This document shows positions 52,002 to 61,498 of a stretch of DNA of 64,000 nt, one piece after another. Source of the DNA: Clostridium sp. 1001271st1 H5 (lineage in GTDB: Bacteria; Bacillota; Clostridia; Lachnospirales; Lachnospiraceae); the NCBI RefSeq assembly GCF_005845215.1, contig NZ_SPHO01000021.1, positions 45,918 through 109,917 on the forward strand. The letters run 5' to 3'. Positions within the stretch are counted from its first letter, which is position 1. Each line of letters starts with the position of its first letter. The position numbers and the translations under genes were made by a program. Below the pieces are notes generated by a model. That model was not told where the DNA came from, made no database searches, and saw only the letters and a list, made by a program, of their open reading frames with translations.

Positions 52002-53053
52002 TGGGAAAACTTAAAAAACTGACAGGTTACAGGCTGTTTCTCCCGCTGTCCTGTCTTATCATAGTACTGTTAATCAATCTGATTACCACACCCACGTTTT
52101 TTAGAATAACCATCAATAACGGCGTCCTCTACGGGTATATCATCGATGTCATCAACCGGGCCAGCGAGCTGGTGGTGCTGGCCGTGGGCATGACTCTGGT
52201 GGTGTCCGCCTCCGCCGGAACCGATATTTCCGTGGGCGCTGTCATGGCAGTGGCTGCCGCAGTGTGCACCAGGGTCCTGGCAGGCGGCGAGGTGTCTGTC
52301 AATGAATATGCCAATCCCTACATCCTGGCCGTGCTGGCAGCCCTGGCAGTGGCGGTGGTGTGCGGCGGCTTTAACGGGCTGCTGGTTGCCAAGCTTAAGA
52401 TACAGCCCATGGTGGCAACCCTGATTCTGTTTACCGCAGGCAGGGGCATCTCCCAGCTGGTGACAAACGGTCAGATTACCTACATCCGCGTGGACGGATA
52501 TAAGCTGCTGGGCAACAACATACCGGGAATACCCATTCCCACCCCCATCTTTGTGGCTGTAATTGTGGTGGTCCTCACCTATGTGCTGCTGAAGAAAACA
52601 GCCATGGGCATGTACATCCAGTCCGTGGGCATCAATGAGAGGGCGTCCCGCCTGGTGGGCCTTAAATCAGTGAAAATTATCTGGCTGGCCTATGCATTCT
52701 GCGGACTGTGCGCGGGAATCGCCGGACTGGTGGCGTCTTCCCGTATCTATTCCGCGGACGCCAACAACATCGGCCTCAACATGGAGCTGGATGCCATTGC
52801 GGCAGTGGCCTTAGGCGGCAACTCCCTGGGCGGCGGCCGGTTCTCCCTGCTGGGCTCTGTAATTGGCGCCTATACCATCCAGGCACTGACCACAACCCTC
52901 TATGCCATGAGCGTGCCTGCGGACCAGATTCCGGTATACAAGGCCATTGTGGTTATCCTGATTGTAGCTGTACAGTCGGATGAGCTTAAGAAGTTCAGAA
53001 AGCGTTTGGCTGCCAGACACACATCCAAAAACGTGGAAGGAGGAGTGGCATAA
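52001..53053 (+). CDS. ytfT: Sugar ABC transporter permease, YtfT type
   Basis: A 350-residue protein with about ten helices of the RbsC-like permease family. ELVVLAVGMTLVVSASAGTD and ISVGAVMAVAAAV form the conserved second and third helices; GGFNGLLVAKLKIQPMVATL and DAIAAVALGGNSLGGGRFS are the usual cytoplasmic-loop and ATPase-contact segments. The ATG at 52001 follows GGGAGGAGGGG. The next permease starts on the last base of its stop. Confidence 0.87.
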
Positions 53054-54078
53054 TGAAAAACAGAAGTGAAAAGAAAAAGCTGGACGGCAACTCCTTCCTG
53101 CTGGCTGTCACCATCATATTATTCTTTGTGATGTACATAGTGGGCATCATCATGTTCGGCGGAAGGGGATTTGCAAAGGTACAGAACTTCCTGAACCTGT
53201 TTATATCCAACGCCGGCCTGATTGTGGTGGCAACGGGCATGACCATTGTCATGATTACAGGCGGCATCGACATTTCCGTTGGCTCCGTGGTGGCCATGGT
53301 GTGCATGATGCTGGCCTGGATGATGGAAAGGGGAAACATCGGCGCATTTCCCGCCATCTTTATCGTGCTGGTTACCGGGTGCATATTTGGTCTGGTACAG
53401 GGATTTCTGGTGTCTTACCTTAAGATACAGCCCTTTATCGTGACCCTGGCAGGCATGTTTTTTGCGAGAGGCATGACATCCATTATCAGCCAGGAGATGA
53501 TTAGCATTACCAACAAGACATTTACCGGTATTGCCACCTTTAAGATGTACCTGCCCTTTGGCGGCTATCTGAATAAAAAGGGGGTCATGATTTACCCTTA
53601 CGTATACCCAAGCGTTATCATTGCCCTTGTGGTTCTGGCCGTTATTTTCGTGGTCCTTAAGTATACCAAGTTCGGCCGTTCTATTTACGCCATCGGCGGA
53701 AACGAGCAGTCTGCCCTGCTGCTGGGTCTGAATGTAAGGCGAATCAAGCTTCAGGCGTATGTGCTGGACGGATTCCTGGCAGGGCTGGGCGGACTTTTGT
53801 TCTGCATGAACACATGCTCCGGCTTCGTGGAGCAGGCCAAAGGATTTGAGATGGACGCCATCGCTTCCTCCGTTATCGGCGGAACCCTTCTGACAGGCGG
53901 CGTGGGAAATGTCATCGGAAGCCTTTTCGGCGTTCTGATTAAGGGCACCATTGAATCCTTCATCACCTTCCAGGGCACGCTGTCCTCCTGGTGGGTGAGA
54001 ATCACCATTGCAGCCCTTCTGTGCTTCTTTATCGTACTTCAGAGCCTGATAGCAGCCCTGAAGAGAAAGAATAAGTAA
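53053..54078 (+). CDS. yjfF: Sugar ABC transporter permease, YjfF type
   Basis: A 341-residue RbsC-like permease, second of the pair as in the E. coli ytfQRT-yjfF system. VVATGMTIVMITGGIDISVG, GLVQGFLVSYLKIQPFIVTL and DAIASSVIGGTLLTGGVGNV are the family's conserved segments. KNRSEKKKLDGNSFLL precedes the first helix. A strong terminator follows 45 bases after the stop, closing the operon. Confidence 0.87.
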   Translation: MKNRSEKKKLDGNSFLLAVTIILFFVMYIVGIIMFGGRGFAKVQNFLNLFISNAGLIVVATGMTIVMITGGIDISVGSVVAMVCMMLAWMMERGNIGAFPAIFIVLVTGCIFGLVQGFLVSYLKIQPFIVTLAGMFFARGMTSIISQEMISITNKTFTGIATFKMYLPFGGYLNKKGVMIYPYVYPSVIIALVVLAVIFVVLKYTKFGRSIYAIGGNEQSALLLGLNVRRIKLQAYVLDGFLAGLGGLLFCMNTCSGFVEQAKGFEMDAIASSVIGGTLLTGGVGNVIGSLFGVLIKGTIESFITFQGTLSSWWVRITIAALLCFFIVLQSLIAALKRKNK

Positions 54079-54123
54079 TGACGGCTGAAAATGTAACAAA
54101 TCATTGAATGTAACAAATCATCG

Positions 54124-54161
54124 TGCCAGCAAGCGGGCCGTCGGCTTGCTGGCATTTTTTT
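54124..54161 (+). terminator. Rho-independent terminator of the YtfQRT-YjfF operon
   Basis: TGCCAGCAAGC (54124-54134) pairs with GCTTGCTGGCA (54144-54154), then seven T. Two tandem copies of TGTAACAAATCAT lie just upstream (about 54092-54121). Confidence 0.9.
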
Positions 54162-54242
54162 GCATTGGGGGTTGGTATTTCGGATATATTCACATGGGAG
54201 AAAGAAGGTTTCTGGTCGAAAATGGGTAAAATGTTGCATAAG

Positions 54243-54254
54243 TTGTACGTACAA
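54243..54254 (+). promoter_or_regulatory. AraR-type operator, perfect palindrome
   Basis: TTGTACGTACAA is a perfect 12-base palindrome matching the core of the Bacillus AraR operator consensus. It lies 34 bases upstream of the -35 element of the importer promoter. Confidence 0.72.
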
Positions 54255-54287
54255 GAATAAAAAATATAAAAAAGTAATAAATACCTA

Positions 54288-54316
54288 TTGACAAATGAAG
54301 AACAAAAATGTATAGT
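54288..54316 (+). promoter_or_regulatory. Strong sigma-A promoter of the ChvE/Ggu-ara operon
   Basis: TTGACA (54288-54293), 17-base spacer, TATAGT (54311-54316). Start near 54323 gives a ~180-base leader before the binding-protein gene. No gene is seen in 54079-54504. Confidence 0.78.
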
Positions 54317-54450
54317 GTATTTAAAGAAAAACGTAAGAAAAATTGACGAAACCCACAACACAAACTGGATAAAAACTGCGAAACTGCAAATTAATCCAAA
54401 ATGACCGGATGAAACAGGACAAGGCTTAGCTGAATTAACGAAAGTACAAG

Positions 54451-54482
54451 CTTGCAAACATGTATGCAAGTTGTATGTATAA
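54451..54482 (+). promoter_or_regulatory. Second AraR-like operator region in the leader
   Basis: TTGTATGTATAA (54471-54482) matches 10 of 12 positions of the upstream palindrome. It abuts an inverted repeat CTTGCA (54451-54456)/TGCAAG (54465-54470). With the site at 54243, it brackets the promoter, as looping AraR operators do. Confidence 0.5.
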
Positions 54483-54504
54483 ATTAAACCATGGGAGGTA
54501 ACAT

Positions 54505-55683
54505 ATGAAACGAAAAATTTTAAGCATGATTCTGGGGACGGCAATCGCGGCTTCACTGTTAACAGGATGCGGCGGCTCACAGCAGACATCAGTAACCACA
54601 GCGGCAGGGGACACCACCGCGGCAGCGGCAGATTCCACCGCAGCAGCTGATGCGGCTACCGAGGCAGCCAAGGCAGCAACCGGCGAGGGCCAGAAGGTAG
54701 GCGTGGCCATGCCGACACAGTCATCCGAGCGCTGGATTAACGATGGCGCCAATATGAAGAAGCAGCTGGAAGCCCTTGGATACGAAGTAGACCTTCAGTA
54801 TGCAGAGGACGATGTACAGATGCAGGTTTCCCAGATTGAGAACATGATTGCATCCGGCGTCAACTGCCTGGTAATCGCATCCATCGATTCCTCCGCACTT
54901 GTAAACGTTGAGGAGCAGGCCAAGAGCGCAGGCATCCCAATCATTGCTTATGACCGTCTTCTGATGGACACCGACGCGGTTTCCTACTATGCAACCTTTG
55001 ACAACAAGGGCGTTGGTACCGCAATCGGCAACTACATAAAGGAAGCCAAGGACTTAGATGCAGCCAAGGCAGCCGGAGAGTCCTACACCATCGAGTTCTT
55101 TATGGGCTCACCGGATGACAACAACGCGCTGTTCCTGTACAACGGACTGATGGAAGTCCTTCAGCCATACCTGGATGACGGAACACTGGTATGCAAGTCC
55201 GGACGTACATCCTTCGAGGATACATGTATCCTGAGATGGTCCCAGGAAACAGCCCAGCAGAACTGTGAGAACTATCTGACCGGATTCTATGCAGACGAGA
55301 AGCTGGACATCTGCGCAAGCGCATTTGACGGTTTCGCATACGGCTGCAAGGCAGCGCTGGAAGGCGCCGGCTACAAGGTTGGCGAGGACTGGCCTCTGAT
55401 TACAGGACAGGATGCAGAGCTGATGGCAGTTAAGAACATCATTTCCGGTTACCAGACAGCAACCATCTACAAAGATACACGTCTTCTGGCTGAGAAGTGC
55501 GTAACCATGGTACAGGCTGTTCTGGAAGGCGCTGAGCCTGAAATCAACGATACCGAACAGTACAACAACGGCAAGGTTGTGGTTCCTGCTTACCTGTGCA
55601 CACCGGTGGCAGTAGACAAGGACAACTATAAGGAAATTATCGTGGACGGCGGCTACTACACAGAGGAGCAGCTGGCACAGTAA
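54505..55683 (+). CDS. chvE: Multiple-monosaccharide-binding lipoprotein, ChvE type
   Basis: A 392-residue lipoprotein: lipobox LTGC (Cys22), Thr/Ala-rich linker to ~62, then a ChvE-type periplasmic-binding fold: VGVAMPTQSSERWINDGANM, LVIASIDSSALVNVEEQAKS, IPIIAYDRLLMDTDAVSYY, and ITGQDAELMAVKNIISGYQ. ChvE-like proteins bind aldoses such as arabinose, xylose and glucose. In this operon with araA/B/D, L-arabinose is the probable main ligand. GGGAGG stands 7 bases before the ATG. The ATPase gene follows 80 bases later. Confidence 0.87.
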   Translation: MKRKILSMILGTAIAASLLTGCGGSQQTSVTTAAGDTTAAAADSTAAADAATEAAKAATGEGQKVGVAMPTQSSERWINDGANMKKQLEALGYEVDLQYAEDDVQMQVSQIENMIASGVNCLVIASIDSSALVNVEEQAKSAGIPIIAYDRLLMDTDAVSYYATFDNKGVGTAIGNYIKEAKDLDAAKAAGESYTIEFFMGSPDDNNALFLYNGLMEVLQPYLDDGTLVCKSGRTSFEDTCILRWSQETAQQNCENYLTGFYADEKLDICASAFDGFAYGCKAALEGAGYKVGEDWPLITGQDAELMAVKNIISGYQTATIYKDTRLLAEKCVTMVQAVLEGAEPEINDTEQYNNGKVVVPAYLCTPVAVDKDNYKEIIVDGGYYTEEQLAQ

Positions 55684-55763
55684 AGATGATTCGGGCGGCG
55701 GCATGGGTGCCGCCGTCCGATTGCGCTTTTACAGAGTATCTTTCAAGAAAAGGAGTTGAAAAG

Positions 55764-57311
55764 ATGTCCGATTATATTTTGGAGATGAACCACATCACGA
55801 AGGAATTCTCGGGCGTGAAAGCCTTGGACGATGTCAATATCAAGGTAAAACGCGGTGAGATTCATGCGCTGTGCGGTGAGAACGGGGCTGGAAAGTCCAC
55901 CCTGATGAATGTGCTGTCCGGCGTTTACCCCTTTGGTTCATACAGCGGGGATATCGTGTATAACGGCAATGTGTGTCAGTTCCACAGCATCAAGCAGTCT
56001 GAGGCCAAGGGCATTGTTATCATTCACCAGGAGCTGGCCTTAAGCCCATACATGTCGGTGGCTGAGAACGTGTTCCTGGGAAATGAGCAGAAGGCGGCCA
56101 AGGGAATCATCGACTGGACCCTGACCCATAAAAAGGCCCAGGAAATGCTTGAAAAGGTTGGACTGGGCGGAGAAAACCTGAATGCGCCCATCAGCAGCCT
56201 GGGCGTTGGAAAGCAGCAGCTGATTGAGATTGCCAAGGCCATGGCCAAGAAGGTGGAGCTGCTGATTCTGGATGAGCCAACGGCCGCACTCAACGATGAG
56301 GAGAGCCGCCGGCTTCTGGACATCATGCTGGACCTCAAATCACATGGAATCACCAGTATCATCATCTCCCATAAGCTGAACGAAATCAGTTACGTGGCAG
56401 ATTCCATTACGGTTATCCGGGATGGAAAGACCATTGAGACTCTGGAGAAGGGCAGGGATGATTTTACGGAAGACCGCATCATAAAAGGCATGGTGGGCCG
56501 TGAGCTGACCAACCGTTACCCGGAACGGCACTGTGAAATTGGTGATACGATTTTCGAGATAAAAAACTGGAATGTGTACCATCCCGACGATGCCCAGAGA
56601 CAGATTATCAAGGACGTTTCCCTTCATGTGCGCAAAGGCGAGGTAGTTGGCCTGGCAGGACTGATGGGCGCGGGCCGTACCGAACTGGCCATGAGCGTAT
56701 TCGGCAGGTCCTACGGACAGAAAATCAGCGGCACCATTAAGATAAACGGAAGAGAAGTACATATTAAGGATGTTAAGGACGCCATCAACAATAAGCTGGC
56801 GTACGTGTCCGAGGACAGGAAGAATTACGGACTTGTTCTTATCAAGGATATCAAGTGGAACATGACCCTGTCCGCCATGCGGAATTTCTTTTCCAAAAAC
56901 GGCGTTCTCAATGAAAATGATGAAATTCTGGCTGCAGAGGATTACAAGAAGAAAATCAACATCAAGTCTAATTCCATTAACCAGACCGTGGGCTCCCTTT
57001 CAGGCGGCAACCAGCAGAAGGTGGTTCTTGCCAAGTGGATGCTGACACAGCCGGATGTGCTGATTCTGGATGAGCCTACCAGAGGTATCGACGTAGGCGC
57101 CAAGTATGAGATTTACTGCGTTATCAATGACCTGGCAAAGGCGGGCAAGGCAGTAATCGTCATCTCCTCTGAGATGCAGGAGGTAATCGGTACCTGTGAC
57201 CGCGTATACGTTATCAACGAGGGACGGATTGCAGGAGAACTGACCAGGGAAGAGGTCACCCAGGAACGAATCATGAAGTGTATTATGGCGGATAATGGAA
57301 AGGAAGCGTAG
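55764..57311 (+). CDS. gguA: Multiple-monosaccharide ABC transporter ATP-binding protein, GguA/MmsA type
   Basis: A 515-residue tandem ATPase: Walker A CGENGAGKSTLMNVLSG (~33-49), Walker B LLILDEPTAALND; second domain LAGLMGAGRTELAMSVFG, signature SLSGGNQQKVVLAKWML, Walker B VLILDEPTRGID. The inserted YGLVLIKDIKWNMTLSAM segment is characteristic of the GguA/XylG branch. The ATG at 55764 is chosen because AAAAGGAG lies 8 bases upstream; the frame is open upstream without a ribosome-binding site. Confidence 0.88.
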   Translation: MSDYILEMNHITKEFSGVKALDDVNIKVKRGEIHALCGENGAGKSTLMNVLSGVYPFGSYSGDIVYNGNVCQFHSIKQSEAKGIVIIHQELALSPYMSVAENVFLGNEQKAAKGIIDWTLTHKKAQEMLEKVGLGGENLNAPISSLGVGKQQLIEIAKAMAKKVELLILDEPTAALNDEESRRLLDIMLDLKSHGITSIIISHKLNEISYVADSITVIRDGKTIETLEKGRDDFTEDRIIKGMVGRELTNRYPERHCEIGDTIFEIKNWNVYHPDDAQRQIIKDVSLHVRKGEVVGLAGLMGAGRTELAMSVFGRSYGQKISGTIKINGREVHIKDVKDAINNKLAYVSEDRKNYGLVLIKDIKWNMTLSAMRNFFSKNGVLNENDEILAAEDYKKKINIKSNSINQTVGSLSGGNQQKVVLAKWMLTQPDVLILDEPTRGIDVGAKYEIYCVINDLAKAGKAVIVISSEMQEVIGTCDRVYVINEGRIAGELTREEVTQERIMKCIMADNGKEA

Positions 57312-57313
57312 AG

Positions 57314-58483
57314 ATGGATAAGAAGAAAACAGTTAATATTGATATGAAGCAGTATGGCATGGTGCTTGCTTTAATCGCAGTGTTCTTGATTTTCGCAGTC
57401 ATGACCGGCGGAAAGAACATGTCGCCGGCCAACATCAACAACCTAATCATGCAGAACGGATACGTGGTTATCCTGGCAGTCGGTATGCTGTTATGCTGTC
57501 TGACCGGCAACATTGACCTGGGCGTCGGCTCCATCGTGGCCCTGTGCGGCGCAACCGTGGGTATCCTGATGATTGACTACCACACCAACATGTGGGTGGC
57601 TATCCTGGCTGCCCTGGCAGTAGGCGCCCTGGCCGGTATGTTCGTAGGCCTGTTCGTATCCAAGCTGAGCATCCCGCCTTTCATCGTGACCCTGGCAACC
57701 ATGCTTATGGGACGCGGACTTACATACACCCTGTTAAAGGCGCAGACAAAGGGACCTCTTCCCACCAATTATACCTATATCGGCGCAGGCTTCCTGCCCA
57801 CCATGAAGATTCCCTTTGGAAACGGCACTCTGGACCTGATTTCCATTATTGTGGCAGGCGTAGCCACGGTTCTGGTGGTCATGGCGGAGCTTAAGAGCCT
57901 CAACACCAAGAAGAAATACGGTTTTCCAACCAATCCGTTATGGCAGACCATTGTAAAGGAAGCTGTCATACTGATGATTGTATGGTTCTTCTTCTACAAG
58001 CTGTCACGCTACAACGGCATCCCCTTTGTATTGGTTATCATGGGCGTACTGGTGGGCCTGTATCATTTCATCACCAGCAAGACCGTTGCAGGACGCCAGA
58101 TTTACGCCCTGGGCGGCAATGCCAAGGCGGCAAAGCTTTCCGGTATCAACACAGAGAAGGTATTCTTCTGGGTTTACACCAACATGGGTATCCTGAGCGC
58201 CATTGCAGGTATTGTGCTTTCCGCACGTAATGCGTCCGCAACCCCCAAGGCCGGCGACGGTTTCGAGATGGATGCCATTGCCTCCTGCTACATCGGCGGC
58301 GCAGCTACCAGCGGCGGTATCGGTACGATTATCGGAGCCGTAGTAGGTGCTTTCATTATGGGTATCCTGAACAACGGTATGTCCCTCTACGGATGGTCCA
58401 CCGACATCCAGAAAATCGTAAAAGGCGCTGTACTTTTAGGCGCTGTTACGGTAGACTTATTATCAAAGAGGAAAAAAGGATAG
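57314..58483 (+). CDS. gguB: Multiple-monosaccharide ABC transporter permease, GguB/MmsB type
   Basis: A 389-residue RbsC-like permease, longer than YtfT/YjfF because of an extra helical segment between residues ~180 and ~240 (LKSLNTKKKYGFPTNPLWQT), as is usual for GguB/XylH. VVILAVGMLLCCLTGNIDLG, FVSKLSIPPFIVTLATMLMG and DAIASCYIGGAATSGGIGTI are conserved. It begins 2 bases after the ATPase stop and is followed at once by the repressor gene. Confidence 0.88.
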   Translation: MDKKKTVNIDMKQYGMVLALIAVFLIFAVMTGGKNMSPANINNLIMQNGYVVILAVGMLLCCLTGNIDLGVGSIVALCGATVGILMIDYHTNMWVAILAALAVGALAGMFVGLFVSKLSIPPFIVTLATMLMGRGLTYTLLKAQTKGPLPTNYTYIGAGFLPTMKIPFGNGTLDLISIIVAGVATVLVVMAELKSLNTKKKYGFPTNPLWQTIVKEAVILMIVWFFFYKLSRYNGIPFVLVIMGVLVGLYHFITSKTVAGRQIYALGGNAKAAKLSGINTEKVFFWVYTNMGILSAIAGIVLSARNASATPKAGDGFEMDAIASCYIGGAATSGGIGTIIGAVVGAFIMGILNNGMSLYGWSTDIQKIVKGAVLLGAVTVDLLSKRKKG

Positions 58484-58492
58484 GTTTTGATT

Positions 58493-59599
58493 ATGAGTAC
58501 ACAGGAGCTGAAATATAGAGCAGTTTATAACTGGGTGTTGGACAACATTAACAGCGGAGCTTTGAAGGTAGGCGAAAAGCTGCCTTCGGAGAATGAACTC
58601 AGCGAGCGTTTCGGGCTGAGCCGCCAGACGGTACGCCATGCCGTGGATATCCTGGAGCAGCAGAAGCTGGTATTAAGGGTTCGGGGCAGCGGTACCTATG
58701 TGGGCGGCAACGGCAAGGCGGAACGCCAGGAACGTTACATGAACATCGCTGTAATCAGTACCTATGTGGACAGCTATATTTTCCCTCCTGTGGTGAGAGG
58801 AATCGAGAGAGTGCTCTCCAGAAAAGGTTATACCACCCAGATTGCCTTTACCGGCAACCGGGTGAGCAGGGAACAGGACATACTGAATAATCTTATTGAT
58901 AAAGACATCATAGACGGACTGATTGTGGAGCCGGCCAAAAGCGCTCTTCCCAATCCAAACCTGCATTACTACCAGGAACTCAAGGAACGGGGGATTCCGA
59001 TTCTGTTCTTTAACAGCCGGTACCCGGAGCTGGAGCTGCCATGCGTGTCCATGAACGATGAGCAGGTGGGAAAAAAGGCAGTGGAATATCTGATTAAGAA
59101 CGGCCACAGGAGCATCGGAGGCGTGTTTAAAAGCGACGACGGACAGGGCCATTTGAGGTACAAGGGGTTCCTGTCCGGTATGCTGGAGGCAGGCATCAAG
59201 GTTAAGGATGCCAATGTGGTATGGCTGGACACGGAAGATTTCCTGGACCTGGACCAGTGGTCGGATTATCTGTTCCGCAGGCTGGAAAGCTGCACGGGCG
59301 TGGTATGCTACAACGATGAAGTGGCATACGTGCTGTCCGGGCTCTGCGAGAAGCGGGGCATTGCCATCCCGGACCAGCTGTCCATTGTCAGCATTGACAA
59401 CTCGGACCTGGCAACCCTGGCCGGCGTGAAGCTGACCTCCTTCCCCCACCCCATGGAGGCGCTGGGCAGAAAAGCAGCAGAGAACATGATAGGTATGATT
59501 GAGAATCCCTACTTTGACGGTAATTATCTGTTTGACTCGGATATCATTGAGCGGGATTCGGTAAAGGTCCTGGAGGGGCCCCATAAGGAGGAATTATAA
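58493..59599 (+). CDS. araR: AraR-type arabinose repressor (GntR head, LacI-type sugar-binding body)
   Basis: A ~368-residue repressor. N-terminal GntR winged helix: EKLPSENELSERFGLSRQTV-RHAVDILEQQKLVLRVRGSGTYVG. C-terminal LacI/GalR-type ligand domain: NIAVISTYVDSYIFPPVVRG, IDGLIVEPAKSAL, NGHRSIGGVFKSDDGQG and GVVCYNDEVAYVLSGL. This chimera is the hallmark of AraR, which leaves DNA when L-arabinose binds. Candidate operators at 54243 and 54471 precede its own operon. The start is uncertain: ATG 58493, or in-frame TTG 58487, which is better spaced from AAAGGA. The next gene starts on its stop codon (TAATG). Confidence 0.9.
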   Translation: MSTQELKYRAVYNWVLDNINSGALKVGEKLPSENELSERFGLSRQTVRHAVDILEQQKLVLRVRGSGTYVGGNGKAERQERYMNIAVISTYVDSYIFPPVVRGIERVLSRKGYTTQIAFTGNRVSREQDILNNLIDKDIIDGLIVEPAKSALPNPNLHYYQELKERGIPILFFNSRYPELELPCVSMNDEQVGKKAVEYLIKNGHRSIGGVFKSDDGQGHLRYKGFLSGMLEAGIKVKDANVVWLDTEDFLDLDQWSDYLFRRLESCTGVVCYNDEVAYVLSGLCEKRGIAIPDQLSIVSIDNSDLATLAGVKLTSFPHPMEALGRKAAENMIGMIENPYFDGNYLFDSDIIERDSVKVLEGPHKEEL

Positions 59600-59883
59600 T
59601 GGGTGCAAAGAAAGACAAAAATGCCGAAAAACCGGCTCAGATAACCGTAATACTGCGTCTGGCTGCAGGAGGCTACCTGGTATACCTGGCCTTTGGTCTG
59701 CTGCAGGAGTATTTGAAGCCTGCCGGCGGAGGCAGGATGGTACAGATTGGCTGTGCGGTATTCTTTGGCATAGCAGGCGCATTCCTGGCCGGCTGGTCCC
59801 TTAAGAAATTCATAAAAGGCGAGTATGTTAAATACGGCGAGATTCCGGATGATGACGAGGAAGAGCAGACGGATGATATTTAG
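59599..59883 (+). CDS. Small two-helix membrane protein with acidic tail, unknown
   Basis: A 94-residue protein: a basic start (MGAKKDKNAEKP), two membrane helices (VILRLAAGGYLVYLAFGLL, ~17-35; IGCAVFFGIAGAFLAGWSL, ~50-68), then KKFIKGEYVKYGEIPDDDEE and a short acidic end. AGGAGG stands 6 bases before the ATG, which overlaps the araR stop by one base. Its tight position between araR and araA argues for a real gene with some link to arabinose use, or simply envelope function. I do not recognise a family. Confidence 0.72.
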   Translation: MGAKKDKNAEKPAQITVILRLAAGGYLVYLAFGLLQEYLKPAGGGRMVQIGCAVFFGIAGAFLAGWSLKKFIKGEYVKYGEIPDDDEEEQTDDI

Positions 59884-59907
59884 CAGCATTTAAGGAGGAT
59901 GAGAGAT

Positions 59908-61404
59908 ATGATAGCAGTAAAGAATTATAAGTTCTGGTTCTGTACAGGTTCACAGGACCTCTACGGAGATGAGTGTCTGGCACATGTGGCGGAGCATTCC
60001 AGAATCATTGTGGACAGTCTTAATAAATCAGGCATCCTGCCCTATGAGGTGGTGTGGAAACCCACGCTGATTACCAATGAGCTGATACGCAGGACCTTCA
60101 ATGAGGCCAATGCGGATGACGCGTGCGCAGGCGTTATCACCTGGATGCATACATTTTCCCCTGCCAAGTCCTGGATTCTGGGACTGCAGGAATACAGAAA
60201 GCCTCTTATGCATTTCCATACACAGTTTAACCAGGAGATTCCCTACGATACCATTGACATGGATTTCATGAATGAGAACCAGTCCGCTCACGGGGACAGG
60301 GAATACGGCCACATGGTGACCCGCATGGGCATTGAGAGAAAGGTCATAGTGGGACACTGGAGCGATGAAAAAGTAGTGGGCCGCATTGCTGGCTGGATGC
60401 GCACCGCGGTGGGCATCATGGAGAGCAGCCATGTACGGGTGGCAAGATTCGCGGACAACATGAGGAATGTGGCTGTCACCGAGGGAGACAAGGTGGAGGC
60501 CCAGATGAAATTTGGCTGGGAAGTGGACGCTTATCCGGTCAATGAGCTGGCTGAGTATGTGAAGGCTGTGCCCAAGGGAGATATTACGGCCCTGGTGGAC
60601 GAATACTACAGCAGGTACACCATCCTGACAGAGGGCAGGGACCCGGAGGAGTTTAAGCGCCATGTGGCGGTACAGGCCCAGATTGAGGCTGGCCTTGAGA
60701 AGTTCCTGCTGGACAAGGATTACCACGCCATTGTTACCCATTTTGGGGATTTGGGAGAGCTGCAGCAGCTGCCCGGCCTGGCTATCCAGCGCCTCATGGA
60801 AAAGGGATACGGATTCGGGGCAGAGGGAGACTGGAAGACGGCAGCCATGGTAAGACTGATGAAAATCATGACCCAGGGCGTGAAGGATGCCAAAGGAACC
60901 TCGTTTATGGAAGATTATACATATAACCTGGTGCCGGGCAGGGAGGGAATCCTGGAAGCCCACATGCTGGAGGTGTGCCCCACCATTGCAGACGGGGAAA
61001 TCAGCATCAAGGCATGCCCGCTGTCCATGGGCGACAGGGAAGACCCGGCCAGGCTGGTATTCACATCCAAGACAGGCCATGGAATCGCCACATCCTTAGT
61101 GGACCTGGGCACAAGATTCCGTCTGATTATCAACGATGTGGAGTGCAGGAAAACAGAAAAGCCTATGCCTAAGCTTCCTGTGGCAACTGCATTCTGGACA
61201 CCGGAACCCAATCTGGCAACCGGGGCAGAGGCGTGGATTCTGGCAGGCGGCGCGCACCACACCGCATTCTCCTATGACCTGACGGCAGAGCAGATGGGAG
61301 ACTGGGCGGACGCCATGGGCATAGAGACAGTCTATATTGACAAGGATACCAGCATCCGCGGGCTTAAGAACGAGCTTCGCTGGAACGCGGCTGCTTACAG
61401 GTAG
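59908..61404 (+). CDS. araA: L-arabinose isomerase
   Basis: A 498-residue isomerase, canonical length, converting L-arabinose to L-ribulose with Mn2+. The four metal-binding motifs are visible: Glu in GYGFGAEGDWKTAAM, Glu in GTSFMEDYTYN, His in EAHMLEVCPT and His in GGAHHTAFSYD. The N terminus FWFCTGSQDLYGDECLAHVA is typical. The ATG at 59908 is chosen because AAGGAGGA lies 8 bases upstream; the in-frame ATG at 59899 overlaps that site. Confidence 0.95.
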   Translation: MIAVKNYKFWFCTGSQDLYGDECLAHVAEHSRIIVDSLNKSGILPYEVVWKPTLITNELIRRTFNEANADDACAGVITWMHTFSPAKSWILGLQEYRKPLMHFHTQFNQEIPYDTIDMDFMNENQSAHGDREYGHMVTRMGIERKVIVGHWSDEKVVGRIAGWMRTAVGIMESSHVRVARFADNMRNVAVTEGDKVEAQMKFGWEVDAYPVNELAEYVKAVPKGDITALVDEYYSRYTILTEGRDPEEFKRHVAVQAQIEAGLEKFLLDKDYHAIVTHFGDLGELQQLPGLAIQRLMEKGYGFGAEGDWKTAAMVRLMKIMTQGVKDAKGTSFMEDYTYNLVPGREGILEAHMLEVCPTIADGEISIKACPLSMGDREDPARLVFTSKTGHGIATSLVDLGTRFRLIINDVECRKTEKPMPKLPVATAFWTPEPNLATGAEAWILAGGAHHTAFSYDLTAEQMGDWADAMGIETVYIDKDTSIRGLKNELRWNAAAYR

Positions 61405-61498
61405 GATTAGGAACAGGATATATGGGGCGGACCCTGGGGGCATGTGTTCAACGTGTTCTTAACGGCCCGCTCCTTAATGAGCAAGTGGAGGGGAATTC

